From: UBA1351 sp965140555
Lineage (GTDB): Bacteria; Bacillota; Clostridia; Lachnospirales; Vallitaleaceae
DNA length: 64,000 nt
Assembly (NCBI GenBank): GCA_965140555.1
Contig: OZ223260.1
Location: 532,442 to 596,441, forward strand
Direction of reading: 5' to 3'
Below, piece after piece: positions 9,194-17,810 of the stretch; position 1 is the stretch's first letter, and each line of letters opens with the position of its first letter. The notes beneath the pieces were generated by a model. That model did no database searches and was not told the DNA's origin. It saw only the letters and a list, made by a program, of their open reading frames with translations. A program made the translations under genes and the position numbers.

Positions 9194-10879
9194 TTATATA
9201 TGTTGAGCAGCATACTTCATTTCTTTAGCATTCGCTATTGCTACGTCACTGGTAACAGCGCCACTAAGCATCTGGGCAAGCGCCTGTATACTCTCCTCAT
9301 CACTCAATCGATCCATATACGTTCGCGTCTTTTCTCCTTCTACCTCTTTATGAATGAGAAAATGCACATTTGACATGGCTGCAATCTGAGGAAGATGCGT
9401 AATACAAATCAGTTGCCGCTCCTGTGCTAATTGCCGCATCACTTCACCGACTTTTTGAGCCGTTAGCCCACTAATTCCAGTGTCAATTTCATCAAAAACC
9501 AGCGTATCTATTCCATCAACCGTCGCAAGTATGGATTTCACCGCAAGCATCACACGACTCAATTCACCACCACTTGCCACTTCTTTGAGAGGCTTTAAGG
9601 CTTCCCCCTTGTTCGTGGATATTAGGAATTCAACTTTATCCGTCCCTTTATACGTCAGCCCTTTCGTTTCGGTAATTAACACCTGAAAAGCTGCATGTTC
9701 TAGATTTAATGTCCGAAGCGTCTGGGTAATTTGTTTGCCTAGTATTCGGGCAGCATCCATCCGTTTGTCATGCATTTTCACAGCAATTATATATAGCTGA
9801 TCCTCTAGTTCTTTAACTGCTTTACGATTTGCCTCTATTCGCTCTTCATAATGCAGTAATTCATCCAGTTTTTTCTGATGCGTTGCACCATAATCAAGAA
9901 TATCTTCTATTGTTTCTCCATACTTCAATTTAAGGGTATTAATAACATCTAATCGTTGTTCCGCTTCAAAAAGCTTCTCATCAAAAGCTTCCGAATCATT
10001 ATTATAAAGAGAGATATCCCGTTTTAATGTCGTCATTAAATCTTCAATTTGAGTAAGTGTTTCATGAATGGATGATAACTCTGAATCAAATCGTAGAACC
10101 CGTTCTAAATCCTGTGTTCCCCTTGCAATAACATAATCAACATCTACAGATTCAAAAAGTTCATTGTTCAGATGACTTAACGTTTCTAATATAGTACGTC
10201 GATGTGACAATCTATCATACGTATCTTGCCATGCATCGTCTTCACCGGGAATAAGCTCAGCCTTTTCTATTTCCGCAATTTCATACTCCAGAAAAGAAAT
10301 CTCTCGTCGTCGCATATCATCATCATCATATTTACCACTTAACTGATGTTTTCTTTCTTTGTACTCTTGATATGCTTTTTGATACGCAACCATTACCGGC
10401 TCTAATCCTTCGCCACTATAACGATCTAACATGTCCAACTGCCTGTCATTATTCAGCAACGACTGATGTTCATGCTGCGAGTGAATATCAATCAAATACC
10501 CGGATATATCTCGAACAACATCTTGTCGAACGACTTCTCCGTTAATTCGAAAAACACTACGTCCATTATGAGCCGTCTTTCGATTCATCAATATAGTTTC
10601 ACCATTATCTGTAATACCGTTTTCTTCCAACAATCCTTTGATCATCATCTGATCATAACGATCGTCACTCATATCAAAGACACATTCTACAAAAGCCTCG
10701 TCAGCACCTTGACGAATAAAATCTTTCTTAATCTTAGCGCCTAAGACATAATGGATTGAACCTAATATGATTGATTTGCCGGCACCGGTTTCCCCCGTCA
10801 GAATATTCAATCCTTCATGAAAGTCAATTTCCAGTTCTTCAATTAATGCAATGTTTTTAACATGAAGATATGCGAGCAT
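9194..10879 (-). CDS. recN: DNA repair protein RecN
   Basis: SMC-like ATPase that acts early in double-strand break repair. It has the N-terminal Walker A LTGETGAGKSI near residue 28, a long coiled coil in the middle (about 150-370) and a C-terminal ABC signature ASGGELSRVMLAVK followed by VFDEIDTGISG (Walker B). The 561-residue length is normal. It starts 13 bases after argR, and recN next to argR is common in Firmicutes. Confidence 0.95.
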   Translation of the reverse strand: MLAYLHVKNIALIEELEIDFHEGLNILTGETGAGKSIILGSIHYVLGAKIKKDFIRQGADEAFVECVFDMSDDRYDQMMIKGLLEENGITDNGETILMNRKTAHNGRSVFRINGEVVRQDVVRDISGYLIDIHSQHEHQSLLNNDRQLDMLDRYSGEGLEPVMVAYQKAYQEYKERKHQLSGKYDDDDMRRREISFLEYEIAEIEKAELIPGEDDAWQDTYDRLSHRRTILETLSHLNNELFESVDVDYVIARGTQDLERVLRFDSELSSIHETLTQIEDLMTTLKRDISLYNNDSEAFDEKLFEAEQRLDVINTLKLKYGETIEDILDYGATHQKKLDELLHYEERIEANRKAVKELEDQLYIIAVKMHDKRMDAARILGKQITQTLRTLNLEHAAFQVLITETKGLTYKGTDKVEFLISTNKGEALKPLKEVASGGELSRVMLAVKSILATVDGIDTLVFDEIDTGISGLTAQKVGEVMRQLAQERQLICITHLPQIAAMSNVHFLIHKEVEGEKTRTYMDRLSDEESIQALAQMLSGAVTSDVAIANAKEMKYAAQHI

Positions 10880-10892
10880 GAATCCTCCTTAA

Positions 10893-11342
10893 TCATCGAA
10901 TGATTTTATTTAGCTTCTCCATCATAATGATGGCATCTTTTTCAGAACGTACTGCACAAAAAATCGTATCATCCCCGGCAATACAACCAACGACTTCATC
11001 AAAATCCAGTGCGTCTATCGATGCTGCAACAGCCATTGCCATCCCCGTGAGGGTTTTGACAACAATCATAGTTCCTGCACGATCCATATTCAAAAATCCA
11101 TCTGTTAAGACACGAATATACTTATCATTCAAGTTCATGGTAGAATCTTGCAAAACAACATATTTTTGCTTTCCACCACTTATGGTAACCTTTGTCAATT
11201 TCAGGTCCCGAATATCTCTAGAAATGGTTGCCTGAGTGACATCAAAGCCTTCTTCATTAAGCAATCTAGCAAGATCCTCCTGTGTCTCAACCACTTGCTC
11301 TTTAATGAGCTGCAGAATCTTCGTTTGTCTTTCTATTTTCAT
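10893..11342 (-). CDS. argR: Arginine repressor ArgR/AhrC
   Basis: Hexameric, arginine-dependent DNA-binding regulator of arginine synthesis and breakdown. The N-terminal winged helix runs through TQATISRDIRDLKLTKV (about 36-52) and the C-terminal domain has the arginine-binding GDDTIF (residues about 124-129). The 149-residue length is typical. It has its own promoter in the gap after nadK, with a possible ARG-box-like site at the -35 region, which would allow autoregulation. Confidence 0.93.
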   Translation of the reverse strand: MKIERQTKILQLIKEQVVETQEDLARLLNEEGFDVTQATISRDIRDLKLTKVTISGGKQKYVVLQDSTMNLNDKYIRVLTDGFLNMDRAGTMIVVKTLTGMAMAVAASIDALDFDEVVGCIAGDDTIFCAVRSEKDAIIMMEKLNKIIR

Positions 11343-11374
11343 GTACGTTACCTTCCCTATTTGTTTTTTCTTCT

Positions 11375-11405
11375 ATTATACTATAAATATACACGAATAT
11401 GCATC
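11375..11405 (-). promoter_or_regulatory. argR promoter with possible ARG-box-like site
   Basis: A perfect TATAAT reads on the minus strand at 11380-11375. At 17 bases upstream lies only TGCATA, a weak -35. The bases 11391-11405 contain CGAATATGCAT, which resembles part of ARG boxes (TGAAT/ATTCA type) and overlaps the -35. The -10 is clear; the operator is a guess. Confidence 0.45.
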
Positions 11406-11409
11406 TTTA

Positions 11410-12258
11410 TTACGAAAGTTTTCGCCTCAATATTTTGAAAAAGTCATTGTCCTGCAGCCGAATCAATTTAACTTTATGACTTGCACGTCGAATATGTATA
11501 GGATCTGACTTAGCAAATTCTGTAACTTCTTGTCCGTCAACCGTAATTAATAAATCATCCACATGTTCGTTTCGTGGGTGCTCAAAAACAATCTTCACTT
11601 CATCATCACCATTTAAAATCATAGAACGCGCCGTCAATGAATGGGGACATATAGGCGTAAAGACAATCACGTCGTTTGTAGGTGTTATGATGGGGCCGCC
11701 TGCCGATAAATTATAGGCTGTCGATCCTGTAGGCGTTGAGATGATGGCACCGTCTGCACGATATTGGTTAACAAATTGATCATTCACATATACATCAAAG
11801 GAAATCATCCTAGATATCGATTGTCGTGTCAATACAATATCATTCAATGCCGTTCCTATAGGCATTTTATTATCATGTTCCGCTTGTACCATTAAGCGCT
11901 CTTCTATAATATAATTCCCTTTAATGACCGAAAGTAAAGCCTCTTCCATATCGCGGACTTCTATTTCCGCCAAAAAACCTAAATTTCCTAGATTAATACC
12001 TAACAGAGGCAATTGATAGGAAGCATAGATACGACTCGTCGAGATAATGGTTCCATCTCCACCAAGAACCAACCCACAATCTACATCCTCTAACTCATGA
12101 ACATCACAAAATGTATACCCTTGTAACGCATTTTTCTGTTCATATTGTTTCGGCAATGCCGCAACAATACCATGGTCCTCTAGCCATCGCAAAACACGCA
12201 ATGTCATATGAAACGCTTTATCTTTTAACTCATTTGGTATTACCAAAACTTTTTTCAT
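11410..12258 (-). CDS. nadK: NAD kinase (ATP/polyphosphate-NAD kinase)
   Basis: Phosphorylates NAD to NADP. It shows the catalytic GGDGT motif, NLGNLGFLAE and the NAD-binding TPTGSTAYNLSAGGPI. Two ATG codons in tandem (12261, 12258) follow the ribosome site GGAAG, which overlaps the end of tlyA; the second has better spacing. At about 283 residues it has normal length. tlyA and nadK are translationally coupled. Confidence 0.93.
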   Translation of the reverse strand: MKKVLVIPNELKDKAFHMTLRVLRWLEDHGIVAALPKQYEQKNALQGYTFCDVHELEDVDCGLVLGGDGTIISTSRIYASYQLPLLGINLGNLGFLAEIEVRDMEEALLSVIKGNYIIEERLMVQAEHDNKMPIGTALNDIVLTRQSISRMISFDVYVNDQFVNQYRADGAIISTPTGSTAYNLSAGGPIITPTNDVIVFTPICPHSLTARSMILNGDDEVKIVFEHPRNEHVDDLLITVDGQEVTEFAKSDPIHIRRASHKVKLIRLQDNDFFKILRRKLS

Positions 12259-12262
12259 CATA

Positions 12263-13096
12263 TCACTTCCCGTATAAATCGCGATGGGCATTGTTAACTA
12301 TCTCTTTGCCACTTACAGCTGTAATTGGGGTCCTATCAGCCTCTTCTATAAAAGTGCCTCCACATTTTCTTCCATATATAAGATATTCTATATTCCCTTC
12401 CGGACCTGTAATGGGAGAATACCCAAGACCAAGAGGAAGCACCTTCAACTGCTCAAATATACCCACAATACGGTTAATAACTTCCTCGTGCACAGCCGGA
12501 TCCTTGACAACACCCTTTTTCCCGACCTTTTCCCGACCGGCTTCAAATTGCGGTTTTATCAAGCAACATATATATGCGCTATCTTTCATAAGTTTCAAAA
12601 CCGGTTCCAATATCTTCGATAAAGAAATAAAGGATACATCTACAGAAACAAAGTCTAATAAATCCGTGACCGTTTCATCTGTCAGATAACGAACATTGGT
12701 TTTCTCCAAGCAAACAACTTTTGGATTCTGACGCAATCCCCAATCAAATTGCCCATAGCCGACATCCACGGAATAAACTTTTTGTGCACCATGTTGTAAC
12801 ATACAATCCGTAAATCCTCCCGTTGATGCACCGACATCCATACAGATTGCCTCTTCTAGTTGAATATCAAAGGCGCGAATAGCCTTATGTAGTTTCAACC
12901 CACCACGACTGACATAAGGATTGGGATCTTCTTTCACAAAAATATCCGCCTCCTTATCAATCTTTGTACCGGCTTTATCTTCACGTTGTTGATCAACAAA
13001 AACCAAGCCTGCCATTATTAATTTTTTGGCTTTTTCCCTAGATGATGTCAATCCTCTTTCTACTAGTAATATGTCCAAACGCTCTTTTTTTGCCAT
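12263..13096 (-). CDS. tlyA: TlyA family rRNA 2'-O-methyltransferase
   Basis: An N-terminal S4 RNA-binding domain (residues 1-60, LDILLVERGL onward) is joined to an FtsJ-type methyltransferase with the SAM motif MDVGASTGGFTDCML near residue 85. TlyA proteins methylate 2'-hydroxyls of 16S and 23S rRNA; older records call them hemolysins. The start codon directly abuts the dxs stop. The stop is TGA, showing that TGA is a normal stop in this genome. Confidence 0.9.
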   Translation of the reverse strand: MAKKERLDILLVERGLTSSREKAKKLIMAGLVFVDQQREDKAGTKIDKEADIFVKEDPNPYVSRGGLKLHKAIRAFDIQLEEAICMDVGASTGGFTDCMLQHGAQKVYSVDVGYGQFDWGLRQNPKVVCLEKTNVRYLTDETVTDLLDFVSVDVSFISLSKILEPVLKLMKDSAYICCLIKPQFEAGREKVGKKGVVKDPAVHEEVINRIVGIFEQLKVLPLGLGYSPITGPEGNIEYLIYGRKCGGTFIEEADRTPITAVSGKEIVNNAHRDLYGK

Positions 13097-14995
13097 CTAA
13101 CGTTCCTCTTCCATTTTTGTTATACGATTCATTATAGATACTGTATCTAGCGATAAGGATTGATTTAATCTATCAACACTTCCATGCGGTACGAATTGAT
13201 TATCAATACCGAACCCATATACATAGGGAACTCTATATTGATGAAGCGAGCACCACTGGCATAACGCATTTTGTATTACACTTGTTACGCCTCCTTGCAA
13301 CAGGCTCTCTTCTAAAACATATATCGTATCATAGTTTTTAGCTAATTCTTCAATAAAGGTATCCTTTAACGGTTTGATAAATCGCAGACTTACCAAGTCC
13401 GTTCTTTTGTCCATCCCATTGAGTGTTTTTGTTACACTTAATGCACGTTCATAAAAGTGCCCGACACTTATGATAAGCCTAGAACCTTTCCCCTTTGCAA
13501 TCCATTCCTGTTCACCGTGTTCAATAGGTGGACAACTTACATCCTCTTCAGAATCATATGCCTCACCTTTAGGGTAACGTATGGCTATAGGACCGTCATT
13601 ATACGTATTAGCATAGCGAATCATAGCCTCACATTCTTCACCGGATCGTGGTGCCATCACCGTCATCCCCGGAATGTGACTCAGAAAAGAAATGTCAAAA
13701 ACACCTTGATGCGTTTCTCCATCTTCACCAACTAAGCCGGCACGATCGATACAAAAAGTAACCGGAAGATGAGGCAGGGCAATATCATGAACAATCTGGT
13801 CATAGGCGCGCTGTAGAAAGGAAGAATAAACGACAAAATAAGGCTTCAATCCACCACTCACTAAGCCTCCTGCAAAAGTAACAGCATGTTGCTCTGCTAT
13901 TCCCACATCAAAAAAACGTTTCGGATAGATCTTATGAAATTGATCCAATCCGGTGCCTTGACACATGGCAGCCGTAATGGCAACGACCGAAGGATCATCT
14001 TTCGCCAAATCTTCTAGTGTTTCTCCTACTATTTTTGAATATGTTTTACCCGTTGACTCTTTCTTTTTAATAAATTCCCCATTTTGAGTATTAAATGGTT
14101 TTACTCCATGAAACTTGGTCGGATTTTTTTCAGCCGGACTATAGCCTTTACCTTTTTGTGTCAGTACATGCACAAGAACCGGACCATCTACCTTCTTCGC
14201 TTGCTCCAGCGTCACATACAGCTGACGCAAGTCATGTCCGTCTACCGGTCCTAAGTACGTAATACCGATTTCTTCAAAAAACATACCTGGAATCAATAAT
14301 TGTTTTACTCCGTTTTTCACACCACGAAGAGCCTCAGTAATGGGTTCACCCACATGAGGTATTCTACTTAATGTCGTTTGAAGATCACTTTTCATTTCTT
14401 TATAAAGCTGACCCGTTCTGAATTTATCTAAATACAATGCCATACCACCGACATTTTTATCAATAGACATCTGATTATCGTTTAAAATAACGATGAACTT
14501 CTTTGCTAAGGACGTTGCATTGTTAAGGGCTTCATAAGCCATACCACCTGTCAGTGCCCCATCTCCGATAATGGGAAGAATATACCCCTCTTCATTTTTA
14601 AGATCTCTAGCCAATGCCAACCCCAATCCTGAAGAGATAGAGGTAGACGAATGTCCGGTATCAAAAAAATCATGTTCGGATTCACTTCGTTTCGGAAATC
14701 CGGATAGACCACCAAACTGTCTTAACGTCTGAAAGGCCTCTTGTCTTCCCGTCAACAATTTATGAACATACGCTTGATGTCCAACATCCCATACTAATTT
14801 ATCAACAGGAGAATCAAAGACATAGTGTAGTGCAATCGTCAATTCTACAACACCTAAATTTGAACTCAGGTGTCCTCCTGTTGATGCCGTTGACTCAATT
14901 AAGAATCGCCTCGTTTCATGCGCCAGTTGTCTTAATTGCAGCATATTAAGTTTTTTTAAGTCTTTTGGTTCCGTTATCCTATCTAGGATTGTCAT
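13097..14995 (-). CDS. dxs: 1-deoxy-D-xylulose-5-phosphate synthase
   Basis: Thiamine-diphosphate enzyme that joins pyruvate and glyceraldehyde-3-phosphate at the start of the MEP isoprenoid pathway. Visible are the N-terminal GGHLSSNLGVVELTIALHY, the ThDP/Mg motif GDGALTGGMAYEALN, the catalytic DIGIAEQHAVTFAGG region (here FDVGIAEQHAV) and the C-terminal transketolase domain. The 632-residue length is normal. It sits between oapA and tlyA, and ispA of the same pathway is 1.7 kb upstream on the other side of the OLE RNA. Confidence 0.96.
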   Translation of the reverse strand: MTILDRITEPKDLKKLNMLQLRQLAHETRRFLIESTASTGGHLSSNLGVVELTIALHYVFDSPVDKLVWDVGHQAYVHKLLTGRQEAFQTLRQFGGLSGFPKRSESEHDFFDTGHSSTSISSGLGLALARDLKNEEGYILPIIGDGALTGGMAYEALNNATSLAKKFIVILNDNQMSIDKNVGGMALYLDKFRTGQLYKEMKSDLQTTLSRIPHVGEPITEALRGVKNGVKQLLIPGMFFEEIGITYLGPVDGHDLRQLYVTLEQAKKVDGPVLVHVLTQKGKGYSPAEKNPTKFHGVKPFNTQNGEFIKKKESTGKTYSKIVGETLEDLAKDDPSVVAITAAMCQGTGLDQFHKIYPKRFFDVGIAEQHAVTFAGGLVSGGLKPYFVVYSSFLQRAYDQIVHDIALPHLPVTFCIDRAGLVGEDGETHQGVFDISFLSHIPGMTVMAPRSGEECEAMIRYANTYNDGPIAIRYPKGEAYDSEEDVSCPPIEHGEQEWIAKGKGSRLIISVGHFYERALSVTKTLNGMDKRTDLVSLRFIKPLKDTFIEELAKNYDTIYVLEESLLQGGVTSVIQNALCQWCSLHQYRVPYVYGFGIDNQFVPHGSVDRLNQSLSLDTVSIMNRITKMEEER

Positions 14996-15004
14996 ATTAA
15001 CACC

Positions 15005-15583
15005 TTACTTTTTAAATGTTGTGTTTACCATACTCATTAGAACACCGATACGATAAACAATTGCGTTCGAGTGCCGAATGGCGATTTCTTTACCAATTGC
15101 CTTTCCTCCGACGGTTACGGCAGCAATCACACCACTCAAAAAAATACCGGCCATTAATTCAATACGATCTGAATCAAAGATTACCTTTATTAATATAGCT
15201 GAGGATGCACTCCCTGATATAATACCTGATATATCACCAATAACATCATTAAAAAAGTTTGCAACACTAGACGCATTACGTATAATGGTAATCGATTCTT
15301 TTGCACCTTTAACACGGCTCGAAGCCATGGAATGAAAAGGGGTCTCATTAGCAGCTGTCACTGCAATCCCCAATAAATCAAAAAATATCCCTATAAAGAC
15401 AATGAGGAAAAGAATCACAATTGCCCCACCTAGGGAGAGTATATTCATAAAAATCAAAGAAAAGTAACCGAGTATTATTGCAATAAACAATGTAATAATC
15501 GATATGATTACAATCCATTTAATGTTCACTTTCTTATTCACGTTTTGTTGTCGAAATTTAACTTTCCGGTCTGATTTACCCAA
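15005..15583 (-). CDS. oapA: OLE-associated membrane protein OapA
   Basis: A 192-residue membrane protein with a basic head (about 22 residues, KSDRKVKFRQQNVNKK) and at least four hydrophobic segments (about 24-46, 52-80, 120-140, 148-168). It resembles the CNNM/DUF21 membrane domain without CBS domains, and older records call it a CorB-like transporter. Its place directly after a 600-base structured RNA and before dxs is the defining context of OapA, which binds OLE RNA and brings it to the membrane; loss of either causes sensitivity to cold, alcohol and Mg2+ in Bacillus halodurans. The start codon is TTG at 15583 with AAGGAG 8 bases before; no ATG or GTG fits. Confidence 0.85.
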   Translation of the reverse strand: MGKSDRKVKFRQQNVNKKVNIKWIVIISIITLFIAIILGYFSLIFMNILSLGGAIVILFLIVFIGIFFDLLGIAVTAANETPFHSMASSRVKGAKESITIIRNASSVANFFNDVIGDISGIISGSASSAILIKVIFDSDRIELMAGIFLSGVIAAVTVGGKAIGKEIAIRHSNAIVYRIGVLMSMVNTTFKK

Positions 15584-15619
15584 AAATATGCTCCTTCATT
15601 TATGTATACCGAAGATAGT

Positions 15620-16197
15620 ATATAGTGTAAATTTTGAGGCTTGTGGTCTAGCAGGTTTTCCCGCAGAATAACCCAATTGTCGCCAAATGAGCGGTTTCCC
15701 TTTCATATCCTACCAAGGTTGTCGCCAAGCCAAGCGCTAGATCGCCTTTAATAACCCCACTGTAATCCACTATATACCTGTTGCCAACAGTCTAGAAGTT
15801 TTCCTCAACAATCAATCCTATTCCTAGCCTTTTTAGCAAAGACGTGTTTCAAATGACAATAACATCGCTCCTTTGGCCTAAGGCACTTTGTCTAAATCAT
15901 TATCCCCATCTCTTCACGCAAGGCAGGCTACACTGTCCACAGCTTTCGCCGCATGACAGGTTTAATCCGATACCGTAGGTAGTCTTCCATCAGACGAACC
16001 CACAATCATCGGTCTCCACGACTAAAGGGTCAACGCCCGCATGCCTTTGCGGATCGCCCTAAAGTCTTAACTCCCAGCATAAGCCCGCGACTGGGCGTCG
16101 CCAGCCAACACCAGGAACTTCATCGATATGCCCTATAGCGGATTTTTAGCCCCGCTTTCAGAATAAGTCAATTGACTAGAATACTGCATCTTCAGCA
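15620..16197 (-). ncRNA. ole: OLE RNA (ornate, large, extremophilic noncoding RNA)
   Basis: A stretch of about 600 bases has no ORF and is clearly richer in G and C than other gaps. Read on the minus strand it contains many short helices and GNRA-like loops, for example GGCGACAACCTTGG, GGAAACCGCTC and GTCGTGGAGACCGATG, which are words I associate with OLE. Its position between ispA/DUF212 and oapA-dxs is the conserved OLE locus. It has its own promoter whose -35 lies in the end of the DUF212 gene. The ends are estimated: the 5' end from the promoter, the 3' end from the last G+C-rich stretch before the oapA ribosome site. A covariance search (Rfam OLE model) would settle it. Confidence 0.88.
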
Positions 16198-16203
16198 AAT
16201 CAT

Positions 16204-16232
16204 ATTATATCATAATTAAACTAATATTCCAA
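16204..16232 (-). promoter_or_regulatory. Promoter of the OLE RNA
   Basis: On the minus strand TTGGAA (16232-16227), a 17-base spacer, and TGATATAAT, an extended -10 with perfect TATAAT (16209-16204). The -35 lies inside the last codons of the DUF212 gene. It allows OLE, oapA and downstream genes to be transcribed apart from the xseAB-ispA operon. Confidence 0.75.
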
Positions 16233-16665
16233 TAATTATTCCTACAACTAATCCTACAAATACTTCCAAATAGGTGTGACCCAATAGCTCCTTGAGTTCC
16301 TCGTCAAACTGAAAACGATGCTCACCCACTTCACGTATAATCATTTTTATAACTTTTGCCTGCTTACCAGCGGCCATACGAACTCCCGCTGCATCATACA
16401 TGACGATAAAGGCCATCACTAGACCTAAACCAAATGCAGGATGATCGTAACCATAATTAGATCCTATCGCAAATGTAGCCGCAATCACTGATGAAGTATG
16501 GGAACTCGGCATGCCGCCGGAACCCATGACTCGTTCCAAATCGAATTTATGATGTTTAATAATCGATGTTATCACTTTAACACCTTGAGAACCAACCCAT
16601 GCAATAATGGCTGCCAAAAACGCCTTATTACTCAGTATTTCAAGTAATATACTCAACTTATTCAC
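16216..16665 (-). CDS. Divergent PAP2-family membrane protein (DUF212, YuiD-like)
   Basis: A 149-residue membrane protein with the DUF212 hallmarks GSGGMPSSHTSSVIA (about 48-62) and GHTYLEVFVGLVVG near the end, plus four hydrophobic segments. The SSH motif links it distantly to PAP2 phosphatases, and a role in removing phosphate from isoprenoid diphosphates has been proposed for the family but is not established. It lies between ispA and the OLE RNA. The start is GTG (16665) with a closely spaced AAAGGA; a TTG three codons later is an alternative. Confidence 0.85.
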   Translation of the reverse strand: MNKLSILLEILSNKAFLAAIIAWVGSQGVKVITSIIKHHKFDLERVMGSGGMPSSHTSSVIAATFAIGSNYGYDHPAFGLGLVMAFIVMYDAAGVRMAAGKQAKVIKMIIREVGEHRFQFDEELKELLGHTYLEVFVGLVVGIIIGILV

Positions 16666-16682
16666 GTCCTTTTAAAATAATT

Positions 16683-17597
16683 TTAATGCTTCCTATACAT
16701 AATATATTTAATCAAAGCTGAGAGAAAGGTCTTTCCACTAGGATCAACCGCTTCTAAATGTTGCATAATCCAGCCGTTTAATTCTTCTACTCGTTCTTGA
16801 GCACCCTCAAGTCCATACAGGGTTACATACGTCGCCTTGTTATTTTTCGCATCACTGCCAATTGGTTTACCCAGTACTTCGCTTGTACTTGTCGCATCCA
16901 AAATATCATCTTGTATTTGAAAAAGCAATCCAAGATGTTCACTAATAGATGTGACATGATTCATCCTAGAAGGTTCTTGTCTCGATAATATTCCACCTAT
17001 AACCATTGCCGCTTGTATAAGAGCGCCTGTTTTATGGGTATGTATATATTCCAAAATTTCCATATTTGCCTCTGACAAGTGCTCATATTTCATATCTGCT
17101 ACCTGTCCACCTATCATGCCTAATATGCCCGATGCTTTCGAAAGATATTCATTCGCCTCAACACAACTTACCAATCCCTGCATATCACCGGTATAAACCT
17201 TTGCCTTCATTTCCTTTGCCATTAGTTCAAAGGCATGATTCAACAACGTATCGCCGGCCAAAATGGCATGGGCTTCACCATACTTTATGTGACAGGTTGA
17301 TTTTCCACGACGCAACGCATCATCATCCATTGCCGGAAGATCATCATGGATGAGTGAATAGGTGTGTATCATTTCTATTGCCGCTAAATAGGGGCCAATA
17401 TCATCATAATCAAGTCCTGTGTTTCCTAATGTATAAACAGCCGCCATAAGCATTGGGCGAATACGCTTGCCTCCATTTAAAAAACTGTATCGACAGGCAT
17501 CAATACAGCGTTGACTATGAAAGCTATCCGCTTCCGGCAAATAACTTACAAGTATTTTTTCAATTTTCTCTTTCTCATCTTTTAAGCTAATCATCAT
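16683..17597 (-). CDS. ispA: Farnesyl/geranyl diphosphate synthase IspA
   Basis: Chain-elongating prenyl transferase that makes farnesyl diphosphate from IPP and DMAPP. The first aspartate-rich motif DDLPAMDDD (about residues 98-106) and the second QIQDDILD are intact, as is the GKRIRPML motif. The 304 residues fit the family. The start ATG follows the xseB stop directly. It belongs to the asp23-nusB-xseA-xseB-ispA transcription unit. Confidence 0.93.
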   Translation of the reverse strand: MMISLKDEKEKIEKILVSYLPEADSFHSQRCIDACRYSFLNGGKRIRPMLMAAVYTLGNTGLDYDDIGPYLAAIEMIHTYSLIHDDLPAMDDDALRRGKSTCHIKYGEAHAILAGDTLLNHAFELMAKEMKAKVYTGDMQGLVSCVEANEYLSKASGILGMIGGQVADMKYEHLSEANMEILEYIHTHKTGALIQAAMVIGGILSRQEPSRMNHVTSISEHLGLLFQIQDDILDATSTSEVLGKPIGSDAKNNKATYVTLYGLEGAQERVEELNGWIMQHLEAVDPSGKTFLSALIKYIMYRKH

Positions 17598-17810
17598 TTA
17601 ATCCTGCACTTTCAGCTCTTGTTTTTCTATCACTGTCAGTTCTTTTTCCGCTTCCTCCAACTCCTGTTGACAAGACGCGATTAATTCCATTCCCTTTTTA
17701 TAATTGGCAATAGAATCCTCGAGTGTAATTTCCTTATTCTCCATTTTCAAAATAACTGTTTGTATTTGTTCTAACCGTTCTTCATATGTTAATTTGTCCT
17801 TCTTAGCCAT
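17598..17810 (-). CDS. xseB: Exodeoxyribonuclease VII small subunit
   Basis: A 70-residue helical protein with the family pattern TYEERLEQIQTVILKME followed by SIANYKKGMELI. It binds the long helices of XseA. The reading frame overlaps the end of xseA by 8 bases and touches ispA, so the three are translationally coupled. Confidence 0.92.
   Translation of the reverse strand: MAKKDKLTYEERLEQIQTVILKMENKEITLEDSIANYKKGMELIASCQQELEEAEKELTVIEKQELKVQD

Noticed and set aside
15584..16215. Decayed protein gene in the 600-base gap before oapA
   Set aside because: No frame shows protein-like stretches, the base composition is G+C-rich, and the neighbours match the OLE locus.
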